Shown piece by piece: positions 30,938-41,153 of a DNA stretch of 64,000 nucleotides. How positions within the stretch are numbered: the stretch's first letter is position 1; each line of letters begins with the position of its first letter. The stretch is from Wolfiporia cocos (taxonomy: Eukaryota; Basidiomycota; Agaricomycetes; Polyporales; Phaeolaceae): NCBI GenBank assembly GCA_029448655.1, contig JACCLO010000001.1:5084001-5148000 (forward strand). The letters run 5' to 3'. The notes under the pieces were generated by a model that did no database searches, was not told the DNA's origin, and was given only the letters and a program-made list of their open reading frames with translations. Made by a program: the position numbers and the translations under genes.

Positions 30938-31020
30938 TTGCGCAGTGGTATAGTGGTAGGCTTGTCTATATGCCAGGTTGCCAGACTCCGGGGTTCAAGG
31001 TTCGATCCCCCAGTTGGCAG
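30938..31020 (+). tRNA. tRNA-like unit in right arm of X1
   Basis: A-box TGGTATAGTGGT (30946-30957) and B-box GGTTCGATCC (30999-31008). The T arm has extra bases and the acceptor ends do not pair well, again suggesting a tRNA-derived promoter rather than a functional tRNA. Confidence 0.45.
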
Positions 31021-31258
31021 TTTATTTTATCATAATGGTAGATTAATCTATGCCGGATTGATAGTACTGCGCAGCGCTAACGAAAGGCAGTTTGCAAATT
31101 AATCTCTGTGACTGAAGTCCCTCCGTCAGAAGCGACTTATAAGCACCCAGATACCATGAACATGGATATAGAGCACTTGCCTTTGTCTCTCGCCTCTCGC
31201 TACTTGAGTCCTGCTCCCCCGATCTGTATCCTCCCGCAAGAGGCTATCAGAATACAAG

Positions 31259-32756
31259 ATGACTGACGAGATGGAAGGGCAGCCCACAGAGGTGTGTCTG
31301 TAGTGTGGTTGTAACATTAATCAAGACTTGAGATGCTCCTCAGTCATGTATTATAGAGGGCTCAGCGTTCGACGTTGAGGCACGGCTATTGCGAGAGATC
31401 GCATACTGGCGTCCGCGAAAGAATCTACTTTCGAGACAGAATGCCCTACTACCTCAGTTCAACTCGGAGACGGCGGCATCCCGGATACCAACCGGGATAT
31501 GGGACAATATTCTAGGATACCTGCGAGATGAGCCGGAGACGTTGGGTATCGCGGAGGAAGTATGCAGAAGCTGGTACCCGATCAGTGAACGCCTCAAGCT
31601 CGATCATATGGAGACAAAATGCAGAAGCATGGAAGACGTACGCCTGTATGTGCGCTATATCAAGACAATCCCGAGGCAAAGACGCAATGAGACTCAAGTT
31701 TCCCTCTGGGGCAGTGCAGCAAAGGAGGGCAAGCAGCGCAGCAGAGCAGAGAATCAGCCCAGCCTCGCTCATGTGAGCACGTTCGCAGCAATGTTCGCAG
31801 GTGGACTCCTCCCGCGCCTGTCAGTGCTCCAGATCAGTGTTGGGGAATGGACGCCGGGTATCCCACAAAGCGTGTTCCTGCACCTCTCCTCCTTCCATTC
31901 GATCACGAGCTTGGGACTCTATGACATCACAATTCCTTCTATCACAGTGCTCTTGCGTCTTGTCTGCGCATTCGATCGCCTGGAGGAGCTTGACATCACC
32001 TCCTTGCAGTTGTTGGACAGACAGGTGCCTCCGGCCAGCAGACGATGGGCTCCCTCGCCAACCTTCAAAAAGCTGGATTTTAGTCGTCTGAACTGGCCAA
32101 ATCAACTTCGCACGCTAGACCCGAATGGCAAGCTAGAGACGTCCGGCGGCTCTGAGACTGTACTGTTCCTATCGAACGCCGTCAGCTGCTCGGATCTGGA
32201 TCAGCTACTGCATCATGCAGGGAAGGCCTTACGTGAATTTCGGATATCCCCACTCAATTCGCTCTCGCGCGCGAATCCACACAGCGTACAGCCTGTTCGC
32301 GGTACGTACATTCGTTACCAGTTAATACACTCACTACATGCCTCTTGCACAGTGCCAAATGTAGACCTGTCCCGGAATGTTGGCCTGCGGAATCTGACTA
32401 TAGTCATTGACGGAGACATACCTGCAGCTTTGCTGGAGAGAGCAGAGACATATGGTGTGATCCAGCAGACGATCTCATCCACATGCCCTACGGTACTTGA
32501 GGAAATTACAATCTACATGTGGCTTAATCCCTCGGCAGCGAGCACATCATATATGTCACACGTGCTGCACGCATTACGTAGAGCAGTATGCCCTCCGGAC
32601 CAACCCCTCGCACCGGGAAAGTACACGTCGCTCAAGTCGGTGGAGCTGCAGTTCGGCAATGCAGATGAAACCTCCAAGAGGCAGATAGAGGCAGATAGGG
32701 ACAGACTCGTACCGATTTGGTTCCCGAGCCTCTATTCTCATGGGATCATTAAGTAG
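31259..32756 (+). CDS. F-box protein, two exons
   Basis: Likely substrate-recognition subunit of an SCF-type ubiquitin ligase. Exon 1 is 31259-31291 (11 codons). A 52-nt intron 31292-31343 (GTGTGT...CTCAG) keeps the frame, and exon 2 is 31344-32756, giving 481 residues. An F-box-like segment lies at about residues 58-100 (RIPTGIWDNILGYL, then VCRSWYPI). The rest has Leu-rich stretches spaced like degenerate leucine-rich repeats (LSVLQISVG, ITSLGLYDI, LEELDITSL), the usual layout of Agaricomycete F-box/LRR proteins. The single long frame could start inside exon 2, but no ATG is available early enough to keep the F-box, which supports the short first exon. It is flanked on both sides by X elements and looks intact. 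Confidence 0.8.
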
Positions 32757-33125
32757 GCATCGTAGTTTTGCTTGTTTCAATGTAAAGAATTGCTCATCGG
32801 TATACCGTCTCAGCCTTAAAGTTAAAGTCTGGCCATTACGCATGACTATCAACGACGTCATCGCGACTCCACTCTAAAGGTTCGTGATGATGGACTCGCT
32901 CTCCGCATACAGTGACCAGTCTGACTATCACCTTCCGATGTTCAGCTCTACCATCAATTTAACGTGAATATGGCATTCCCTTCCATCACCGCGATGCGGA
33001 CTGGCTACACACATGCGGCGCAAAGTCCTTTTGTCTCGTCGTCGTCACCTGAAGTGCTCTATAAAGGAGCTGGAGGAGTTGGTGTGACGTCCTGCGTGTA
33101 GATCACAGTTTGTTGTTTCCTACCA
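32757..33125. other. Downstream flank of the F-box gene, nothing further seen
   Basis: No gene, RNA or repeat recognised before the TSD of X2. Confidence 0.35.
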
Positions 33126-33259
33126 CCTGGGTGTAGAGTTTCAGTCAATTATCTTAATCTGCCAACTGCCCTTCGCTTAAGAAATCGCAGTTGTGAGCTA
33201 GGTTTGCACGCAGATTAATCTGCTAACTGCGGCAGATTAATCTACTGTGACAATAAAAT

Positions 33260-33347
33260 GGCACATCCCGGATTCGAACCAAGGACCTTAGCGCAGATGA
33301 GAATAACAGCATCGCAGCATAATTAGCCAACTGAGCTACAGTGCAAC
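33260..33347 (-). tRNA. tRNA-like gene in left arm of X2
   Basis: On the minus strand: A-box TAGCTCAGTTGG (33339-33328), B-box GGTTCGAATCC (33280-33270), and an extended middle that would fit an intron or long variable arm. T arm CTTGG/CCGGG pairs with wobbles. Acceptor pairing is partial. The region between the boxes contains CTGTTATT, reminiscent of an Asn (GTT) anticodon loop, but identity is not secure. Confidence 0.5.
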
Positions 33348-33634
33348 TGGTGTTGCCCCCATTTTAAGCAATATATAGAGTATTTTGTAAACTTCATTTT
33401 CACAGTTTAACATCTTCCATAACACAAATACAAATGAATCTGCCTCTAAAGACCTGTGATTCCAGTGTATTCAGCTTTCCCATGGTGAGTTGCTCCAGGT
33501 CAAGCATGGTAAATCAAGCTACCACTATCATTGATTTCTGTATGCTTGTTGGAGCAGTTAGTTGCCTTGATGATTTGCGAAAATTGTGTGTAAAATTTGC
33601 GTTATATATATTTTAATTGGTCAATGGTACCTGT

Positions 33635-33722
33635 TGCCACTATGGCTCAGTCGGCTAATTACGCTGCGATGCTGTTATTCTCATCTGCGCTAAGGTCCTT
33701 GGTTCGAATCCGGGATGTGCCA
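33635..33722 (+). tRNA. tRNA-like gene in right arm of X2
   Basis: Inverted copy of the left-arm gene: A-box TGGCTCAGTCGG (33643-33654), B-box GGTTCGAATCC (33701-33711), same middle. A T-run (ATTTTATT) follows immediately, where a Pol III terminator would be expected. Confidence 0.5.
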
Positions 33723-33855
33723 TTTTATTGTCACAGTAGATTAATCTGCCGCAGTTAGCAGATTAATCTGCGTGCAAACCTAGCTCGCAACTGCAATTTC
33801 TTAAGCAAAGGGCAGTTGGCAGATTAAGATAATTGACTGAAGTCCCTCCCTGGGT

Positions 33856-34227
33856 AGCACACGCACGACGGGCATTGGGCCAGGAAGGGAACAGGGCATC
33901 TTCTTCGTCTTCAGCCGCGCTCGTCTTTGCACTCGCGCGGGGCCGATTTGACCCATCTCACTCGTCTAAAACCATAGCCCGCAGCGTCATAAGCAGCCGC
34001 TGGTGTAAACAACTGAGAGTCAACAAAGCACGTAATACATGACACCTAGTGTGCAGGCATAGCGTGCTGCTGCCGCTTCATCAGCAAAGTGCGAGACCGT
34101 AGATCTACTAGTATCTACGTAGATATACCAAGCAGGTCCTGTAACTGTAGCCGGACCGGTATACTCGTGTATAACCCCCTTATAGTAGCAGGTCCTCGCA
34201 ATAGCAAGCGCCCAGGGGATGGGTTCC
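33856..34227. other. Intergenic, no gene seen
   Basis: Nothing recognisable except the palindrome TCTACGTAGATA near 34113, also present near 749. Confidence 0.3.
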
Positions 34228-34414
34228 TGCAAGGACCTCACCTGAGGCCCATGCTGTTGCGAGGACCTCACCTGAGGGCCTTCGCTACTGCGAGGACCTC
34301 ACCTGAGGCCCATGCTATTGCGAGGACCTCACCTGAGGTCCTTTGCTACTGTGAGGACCTCACCTGAGGGCCTTTGCTACTGCGAGGACCTTAGCTGAGG
34401 GCCTTCGCTACTGC
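34228..34414. repeat. 30/31-bp minisatellite with internal palindromes
   Basis: Six tandem units starting at about 34228, 34258, 34289, 34319, 34350 and 34381, consensus beginning TGCGAGGACCTCACCTGAGG. Each unit contains the inverted repeat CCTCA-CC-TGAGG; in the fourth unit the arms extend to 9 bp. Confidence 0.85.
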
Positions 34415-34429
34415 AGTGTAGTCTTGACT

Positions 34430-35197
34430 GGACACTGGACTGATTGCTACTGCGGATGATTGGAAGAGCACTATCCGACAGCTGATTGATCAGACAAAGT
34501 ATATTTCCAGGCTTCAACAAGCTAGCCAACGCACAAGCTGCAAAATAGTAGAAATACGGCTACAAGAGAAGATAGAGCTCAATTTCTCAAAGCCATCCAC
34601 TGATGCTATGTGTCAAAATGTCTTGTGAAACGGCGAAAGCCAAGAAACTCGGACCTATCATTACTGCTACTGGACACCTCCCTAACAATACAACGACAAC
34701 TCGATGTCCATCAAATTGTTAAGGTACTCACGAGTCTCACACACTCGGGGGAGAATCGTGTGGGGTAATCTTCGTGAACACTGCCTACGATACTCTTGTT
34801 GAGTCATAGTGAAGTTTTTCGATCATAAAACAACAGAACTACCGATATAGTAGGTCTGTACGATACGAATGTCCATGGTTGCCCAAGTGCTCCGACTCGG
34901 GAGCGCCTGAGCCTTGATGTTTTGGAATGTTCGACACGTTCGTGATTTTAAGACATCATCTATTCAGAATAAGCGTCACTATAGTCGGACAGTGCCAGGT
35001 AACGGTATTCAATATCGCAAGGCATATGATACAACCTGACATTACAAGGATGTGACTACTCCGATGCCACCTTCTGTGTCGACGGATCAGAGCATAGGTA
35101 TGGGGACACAGATTGCTTGATTCTACATATATCCGAGTCTGACTCATGGTTGTCTGCAAATCGCACTGACACAAGATGATCGGAGTTTATCAGTACT
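34430..35197. repeat. Duplicated segment (other copy at about 62100-62690)
   Basis: Shares diverged but colinear sequence with 62100-62690: GGATGATTGGAAGAGCA, GGACACCTCC...TAACAATACAA, ACAGTGCCAGG.AACGGT, and the sequence right up to the element 2 insertion, continuing at 53665-53720. No intact gene found in either copy. Confidence 0.6.
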
Positions 35198-35896
35198 TGA
35201 CACAGACTAGACTGTGGGACTCACACTATAACCTAATAAGCGACTTGAAGGAGTTGCTGGAGGTTGGTGAGGAGGCTAGTGGGCGCAAGCAGAGATGATA
35301 TGTAACTGTGCGAATGCAGAGAACAAATCTAAGGCTTATCCGCAGTGATAGCCCTACTTATATACATGCTTTGTTTGGTTACCGGTAAGGGAGCCAAACA
35401 TGAAGGTGGTCTGTGCGCAGACATAACTAATATGGTTAAGTCGTAAACTACAATAGACCATGTGCGCCGGTAATGGCCGCACCAGTAAGATTGTTTGTTT
35501 GGACCGTAGGTCCATGTTGTGGAAGTGGCTGTAGCTACGTTAGTAAGCCATGCATGTGATTCTTATATACCGGCATCGGGATATGAGTAATCGTAAGGGC
35601 ATTGGCATGTGATAACGAGCGGGCCGCTTATCCAATCGTACTGACATAGCCCGGTATCGGGATATGAGTAAAGCGCGTGACACCGGAGGTTAGTCCGCTG
35701 AGTCATTGACGCGTACAAGCGTGTTATGTACGTGTTGTTATGACAAGTGGACGTATACCGCGTTGTGTACGTGTTGTTTGGTTGCGTGTACGTGTAGACG
35801 GGCGCTTAGCAGCGTAAATGTCTACAAGGTCGTAGAAATACCAGATAAATAGGTAAAAATACGGGAAAAATAGTGGCATGTCCCAAATCTGTGACA
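35198..35896 (-). repeat. 3' LTR of element 2
   Basis: 699 bp, reverse orientation, next to the complement of the polypurine tract (35897-35909). Confidence 0.9.
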
Positions 35897-35935
35897 TTAC
35901 CCCCTCTTCAGGTTTCATTGTCCCTAATGGAACGA

Positions 35936-38453
35936 TTACTTTCCTGTGGAGCCGAATCCACCAGTACCGCGTTCGGATTTAATCTTTTCAAAGTAAGATT
36001 TTCCGTGTAGCGTAATGTGCGGGTCCTTAGCAACTTCGCAGATGAGCTGAGCAATCTTATCACCGGCCCAAATATCGATAGATATGTCGGAGTGATTCCG
36101 GAGAATGATGATTACTTCGCCTTGATAATCGTGGTCGATAACGCCACCCATTACGTCTATGCCTTTTTGGGCGAGACTAGAGCAGGGGGCGATACGTCCG
36201 TAAGTGCCGAAAGGTACCTGGATCTTTAGTTTGGTGTTGTATTCTGTCTGCCCGTGAGCTGGCAGAACATCGCCTGTTGCAGTGTACAGGTCAAACCCAA
36301 CCGAGTCCTTGGTTCCCTTTTCCGGCATTCGGCCGCCTTCACCGACTACGATTTTCAAGTCCGCATTTTGGTTAATGTCCGCTGACATCCATCCCCCGTC
36401 GGGGTGTCTAACCATGCGCTGCTTAGGATCCTTTGCAAATTCTTCGCGATACTGTGGCCAATCGTCTGGCCACGTGCATTCGTCGGCTTCCCAGTCATCG
36501 CTGTCAGGGTCGAAGATGTGAACTGCTTCTTTCCTTCTAGCTGATCCTCTGAGGGGGACATCCTGCATTGGAATGGCGTGTGAAGCCTTGTATTCCTGCA
36601 GAATGTCGTATGCCGTGTCGAGATCGGCTTCGCGTACCCAGGAATCGTCATTGATACCGAAACCCTTCCATCGGATTCTGTATTCAACTCTTCCTGCGCG
36701 GAGACGATGATCTAAGATCTTCTCAACTTCCCATAACTCCTCGCCATCGACCATTTCTGGTTGAGGCTCTGGTTTCTTCTGATGCACAGGGTCCTTATAC
36801 ATGACCAACTTGGAAGCGTGGAATACTGGGTGATAAGCCCTGTATTGCTCGTTCATGTGTACCCTGAAGGTGACCGGAGATAATTGTTCAATTATCTTGA
36901 ATGGTCCCAAATAGCGTGGACTAAGACTTCTTTCGGAGTCTTGCAAGCTACGGGCGTCAACGAGTACTTTATCGCCGACTTTAAACGGTACCGAGCGCTT
37001 ATGTTGATCATAGTACCAAGACCAGCGTTCAGCAGCCAATTTCATAGCTGCCTTAGCTTGTTCTTGTGCTGACCATCTGGCGTAAGCAAATTGATTTAAG
37101 TCCGAGTATTGCGTCGGCTTCAAATCCGTAGGTCCTGCATTGGGATGCCTTCCTAGTTCGACGAAGAATGGACTATTCTTGGTCGTCTCACTAGCCGCGT
37201 TGTTGTACGCAAACTCTGCCGTGGGGAGATAGAACACCCAGTTATCTTTTTGGATAACGTCGATGTAGCATCGTAGGTATTGTTCTAGAATTTGGTTAAT
37301 TCTCTCCGTTTGGCCGTCCGCTTGCGGGTGGTAGGCTGTCGTCATCGACCTCTGAATTCCCAATTGTTCGCACCATCCCTTGAATAACTCAGAAGAGAAT
37401 TGCGGTCCTCTATCCGAAATGATTTGTTTCGGAAGTCCGTGATTCGGATAAATCCGAAGGTACAGGAGGTTTGCTAATTCCTTTGCCGAGATATTGTCTG
37501 ACGTGGGAATGAAGTGTGCGCGCTTGGTCAATCGGTCCACTACTACCATGATAGCGGTGAATTGTTTGAATTCGCCACTAGGCGGTAAGTGAACGATGAA
37601 GTCGATTGCGATTGTGTCCCAGGGTGCTTCCGGTACTGGGAGCGGTTGCAGGGGTCCATACGGGGTCTGGTTGCGGTTCTTCATGCGTTGGCATGTATCA
37701 CAACCTTCCACGTATTGCTTCACCATCGTGGTCATTCCAGGCCACCAGTAATTATGTGATAGAAGTTCATAGGTCTTCCATCGTCCGAAGTGTCCGGCAG
37801 TCACATGGTCATGATGTAACTCCAGAATCTTCGTGCGCAATTCTTTAGGCTCTTTTGGAACGTACACTTTTCCTCGTCTGAGGAGTAATCCGGCCTCCAT
37901 GTTCCATTCCTGGAGATCTTTACCGAATTCCTTGGGACCACTTTTCAGTAGTTCCTGGTAATCTTTGGTAATTTGATCGTTCATGAGGGCTTGTCGGATT
38001 TGTCAGAGAAGGTCCTCGTCGCCTGATTGTATCTCCTGCTGTGACGCTTCTAGCGCCCTAACCGTGAAGTATTCCGGTTTCAGCAAAATCTGATCGCGAT
38101 TATCGAGTTCCACCCCCTCTTCATGGTCTGGCCTCCGTGACAGAGGATCAGCCGTAAGCATTGTTTTACCGGGTTTGTGGCACATGGTGAAGTTGAACCT
38201 TGTCAGGTAAAGACTCCAACGTGCCTGTCTCCGGGTTAGCCGTTGTGCCGATTTGAAATATGTCAGATTGAGATGATCCGACCATACTTCAAATTTGTGT
38301 GGGTGTCCTTCGAGGTAATGTCTCCATTCCTCTAGAGCGCGGATGATTGCAAGCAACTCCTTATCGTAAATCTCATAGTTCCTTTCAGGTGCTGATAGAG
38401 ATTTCGAGTAAAAGGCTACCGGGTGCCAGAGCTTATCCTCCGAAGAGTATTGC
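35936..38453 (-). pseudogene. pol: Pol of element 2, C-terminal part
   Basis: Continuation of pol beyond element 3: the rest of RNase H (YEIYDKELL, SDHLNL), then a TGA at 38003-38005 where element 1 has CGA, then an open frame with the complete integrase (HHCC; catalytic Asp, Asp and Glu present), GPF motif, chromodomain and a complete C-terminal dUTPase. Unlike element 1 it includes motif 5 (RGTGGFGST) and ends at 35936. So the C-terminal dUTPase of the family normally has all five motifs. In this copy the protein cannot be made as one chain because of the stop and the insertion. Confidence 0.9.
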
Positions 38454-38458
38454 GATAG

Positions 38459-39170
38459 TGTTACAGTTATTTTAATTTTTCAAACGCTGACGGAACTCAC
38501 CACTGGGTAAATACGATACAGGGACTTGTTGCACAACCAACCCCCCTGGCTACTCGTGACTCGTACTGGGCGCATCCCCAGTTGTATTAGCTTAGAGAGC
38601 GCGTTTCATCCTTGACAGATCCAACTCTGTCCTCGTTTCATGTTTATCATTTATTAGCTGACAGATGGCGTTCAACCGCCATGATCATTCCTATCTATCG
38701 TTTCAGATATATCACTACATACTTATCAAACGTCTGGGACTATAGCGTAGATAGTAGCAGTGACATCTGGGATAGACTTGACCCCGAAAACCTAGCGTAG
38801 TATAAAAGCTCATGTACTTATTGTCGAGGCTCTTCAGCTCGACCTTGTTGTACAAACAAGAGGTCTTATACTCGTTCTCAAACGTAGGAAACTACGCTCA
38901 GTATTCCCTTCTCGAGCAATCGAACTACTAAGTCCTCGAAGTACACATTGACTTCTCGGACTTAGGCGAGTCTTATATTCTATTAGACTCGCACCTGAAC
39001 AGATTATATCCTCTAACGCGTATTGGATATTAACCGATCTCCTAAGGAATTCACTTAGGACCCGAAGGCATCTAACGAATATTTGCCTTGTATACGGCGA
39101 CGTGCCTACGTACAGAAGAACGATCTATATTCGCGACACGAATATACGAACGGGTATCCGACCCGTAACA
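38459..39170 (+). repeat. 5' LTR of element 3
   Basis: 712 bp, TGTTACAGTT to ACCCGTAACA. Confidence 0.95.
38801..38846 (+). promoter_or_regulatory. LTR promoter and self-primer segment of element 3
   Basis: TATAAAAG (38801-38808) is followed 35 nt downstream by AGCTCGACCTT (38836-38846), the exact reverse complement of 39172-39182. The predicted RNA start is at 38836. Confidence 0.7.
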
Positions 39171-39171
39171 G

Positions 39172-39182
39172 AAGGTCGAGCT
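39172..39182 (+). promoter_or_regulatory. Self-primer binding site of element 3
   Basis: AAGGTCGAGCT, one base inside the 5' LTR, complementary over 11 nt to the predicted RNA start. Confidence 0.7.
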
Positions 39183-39216
39183 TATCACACCCTCACCTAC
39201 CATGGTGTAAGGGCAC

Positions 39217-41064
39217 ATGATATTTGGACCAGAATTCCCAGCACGACTGATTGAACTCTTGCCCGAGGACATTCAGGGAGTCTACAGACTCAACCGATAC
39301 GAGTGGACTGACACCATTGGAGCCTTCCGTAACCACGGAGGAATTGTTGTCATTCCAAGAGAAGATAGGGCATCGAAGTGGGTAGAAGTGTACCCCTCCG
39401 CAAGAACGACCGCTTGGGAAATAACGCGTGAAGCGTTCAAACGATTCGGAGAAATCCCTCCGATGTCAACCGCGACGTTGACCGAAAACGAAACCGAAAC
39501 CATCAACAGAACCTTCGATGCCGATGGAAATACGAATCAGCCTTCGGGCGCCACGAGAATGGCAGGAATTGAGCGCATCGGAGATGATGGGAGAAATCCT
39601 GGAAACTCTACAGGAACAGATAACAGCCAGACCGGAGGACAGGAACCTCCAGGATTTATATCTGCTTTTGCGCAGAGTGGGATTGGGCCTATGGCTGGAG
39701 GAACAAACCTCTTTGGAAACCCCCCACAGAACGCACCCGGAATGGGTAGCGGAGGAGATCCGTCTTGGATTAGCCCAAGCGGAGGAATGGGAGCGACAAA
39801 CCCAGGAACATGGCCTTCAGGCCTATTCGGACGAACCTCCACAGGTACAAGCGGAGGAGGACTGGGAGGAAACTTCGGACTCGGAGGAGGGAACCCCCCC
39901 CCTCCTGGAGGACTCGGAGGAGGAACCCCCGCGAACCCCGGAGGAGGAAACCCTGGAGGAAACCCAGGGAACCCCGGAGGAAACCCAGGAAACCCGGGTG
40001 GAGGATACCCGGGAGGAGGAGGACCCCCAGGCGGGCCCCCACCATCAAATGCGCCGCAACCTCAACCTCCGGCGCCGAACCCGTACTACCGACCCCCGAT
40101 GATAAAGATCAACCCCCCAGACGTATTCGATGGGGAACGATCCGACATGCAGAACTTCATAAACCAGTGCAATTCCTGGTTTACGATGTACGAAACGTCG
40201 TTCCAGAACGACGTTCAGAGAGTGATCTTTATCCTCTCTTATATTTCGAACAAGGGGAAAACGGGCCAATGGAAGCAGAATTATCACCGGGTTTATACGA
40301 ACCCCCAGACGAAACGATTCTTCCCGCCTAGTCTTGCACAATTTGATGCAGACTTCCAGAAAGCCTTCGGAGCCATCGAAGAAGTACAGAAAGCGCGGAA
40401 GAAAATCCTGGACGTAACCCAAGACAGAAAGGACATCAATGACTATATCACCGAGTTCAACAACTTGGCTGGGAAGGCCCAGTACGATCGATACAGCGCG
40501 GACGGAAACGCGCTGCTCATAACCCTCTTCGAGAAAGGGTTACCCGAACATACGACCCGATATATCATCGGCGTCCGGCCGCTACCAGCGACCATTGATG
40601 AATGGCAGTCCGCTGCCTCGTACTATGAAAATACGTACAAGATATTCTTGAAACGGGATAAACCGTTTGTCAAGAAAAAGGCGTGGCAAGCCCCGAACCA
40701 GCATAACGGACGCACTAGTGCCCCACAGGCACCCGCACCAAAAGATCCGAATGCGATGGATGTAGATCGAATGACCACCCAAGAAACGGACGATCACATC
40801 AAAAAGGGAAAATGTTTCACCTGTCATCAGCCAGGACATATGTCGCGAGACTGCCCGAAGAGGCCAAGGAAGCCAGCCCGCCCTAGGCAAACTGCTCGAA
40901 AAACCGAAGAAGAAGAAGCCGAGCAAGAAGCTCGCATCGAAGAAGTCTCTGAAGAAGAGACTGAATACATCACCGCTAACAGAGCGGTCACAGCAATTAG
41001 GGCTCTGAAAGCCAAGAACCCCGAGCTCCTAGCACGGCTCGTGGAAGAACAGGATTTTGCCTAG
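39217..41064 (+). CDS. gag: Gag polyprotein (element 3)
   Basis: 615 residues, unrelated at sequence level to the element 1 Gag outside the general fold. The N-terminal domain (about 1-90) contains LIELLPED and YEWTDTIGAF. A middle part rich in Gly, Pro and Asn (about 150-290, with GGNPGGNPGNPGG repeats) is followed by the capsid-like core (about 295-470, VFDGERSDMQNFINQ) and one CCHC zinc knuckle CFTCHQPGHMSRDC near residue 532. An acidic tail follows. The Gly/Pro linker is long and low-complexity. pol follows in the -1 frame, and its frame is open across the gag stop, so a -1 frameshift or reinitiation could couple the two. Confidence 0.9.
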   Translation: MIFGPEFPARLIELLPEDIQGVYRLNRYEWTDTIGAFRNHGGIVVIPREDRASKWVEVYPSARTTAWEITREAFKRFGEIPPMSTATLTENETETINRTFDADGNTNQPSGATRMAGIERIGDDGRNPGNSTGTDNSQTGGQEPPGFISAFAQSGIGPMAGGTNLFGNPPQNAPGMGSGGDPSWISPSGGMGATNPGTWPSGLFGRTSTGTSGGGLGGNFGLGGGNPPPPGGLGGGTPANPGGGNPGGNPGNPGGNPGNPGGGYPGGGGPPGGPPPSNAPQPQPPAPNPYYRPPMIKINPPDVFDGERSDMQNFINQCNSWFTMYETSFQNDVQRVIFILSYISNKGKTGQWKQNYHRVYTNPQTKRFFPPSLAQFDADFQKAFGAIEEVQKARKKILDVTQDRKDINDYITEFNNLAGKAQYDRYSADGNALLITLFEKGLPEHTTRYIIGVRPLPATIDEWQSAASYYENTYKIFLKRDKPFVKKKAWQAPNQHNGRTSAPQAPAPKDPNAMDVDRMTTQETDDHIKKGKCFTCHQPGHMSRDCPKRPRKPARPRQTARKTEEEEAEQEARIEEVSEEETEYITANRAVTAIRALKAKNPELLARLVEEQDFA

Positions 41065-41153
41065 GAGGGAAGCCCACGGTCTTACCCTCCGAGAAAGCAG
41101 CGCATGTAATTACCTCGTTCGAGAAAAATCGATCCCTCTTCATCCCGGTAATC

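Larger units (their letters stand above)
30461..31123. mobile_element. Element X1: inverted arms with outward tRNA-like promoters
   Basis: 663 bp from GTAGAGTTTCAGTCA to TGACTGAAGTCCCTC, flanked by perfect 7-bp TSD CGTCAGA (30454-30460, 31124-31130). The arms are partly complementary (for example ACTGCCTTTCGTTAGCGCT near 30485 and its complement near 31072-31090). Each arm holds a tRNA-like unit whose 3' end faces outward. No protein is encoded. A second copy with the same termini is X2. Confidence 0.7.
33133..33848. mobile_element. Element X2: inverted repeat with two outward tRNA-like genes
   Basis: 716 bp with the same termini as X1 (GTAGAGTTTCAGTCA...TGACTGAAGTCCCTC) and a perfect 7-bp TSD CCTGGGT (33126-33132, 33849-33855). 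The arms (about 33133-33350 and 33635-33848) are near-perfect inverted repeats of about 215 bp around a 284-bp spacer. Each arm carries the same tRNA-like gene pointing outward and several AGATTAATCT palindromes. There is no coding sequence. Confidence 0.75.

Noticed and set aside
30938..31020. Functional nuclear tRNA gene in X1
   Set aside because: A and B boxes are good, but the T arm has extra bases and acceptor strands do not pair; treated as tRNA-derived promoter.
34228..34414. Regularly spaced repeats resembling a CRISPR array
   Set aside because: Units are tandem without unique spacers, and the genome is eukaryotic.
39518..40331. Glu/Arg-rich alternative frames over the Gly/Pro linker of element 3 gag
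   Set aside because: Low-complexity repeats read in other frames; not evidence for a second gene.
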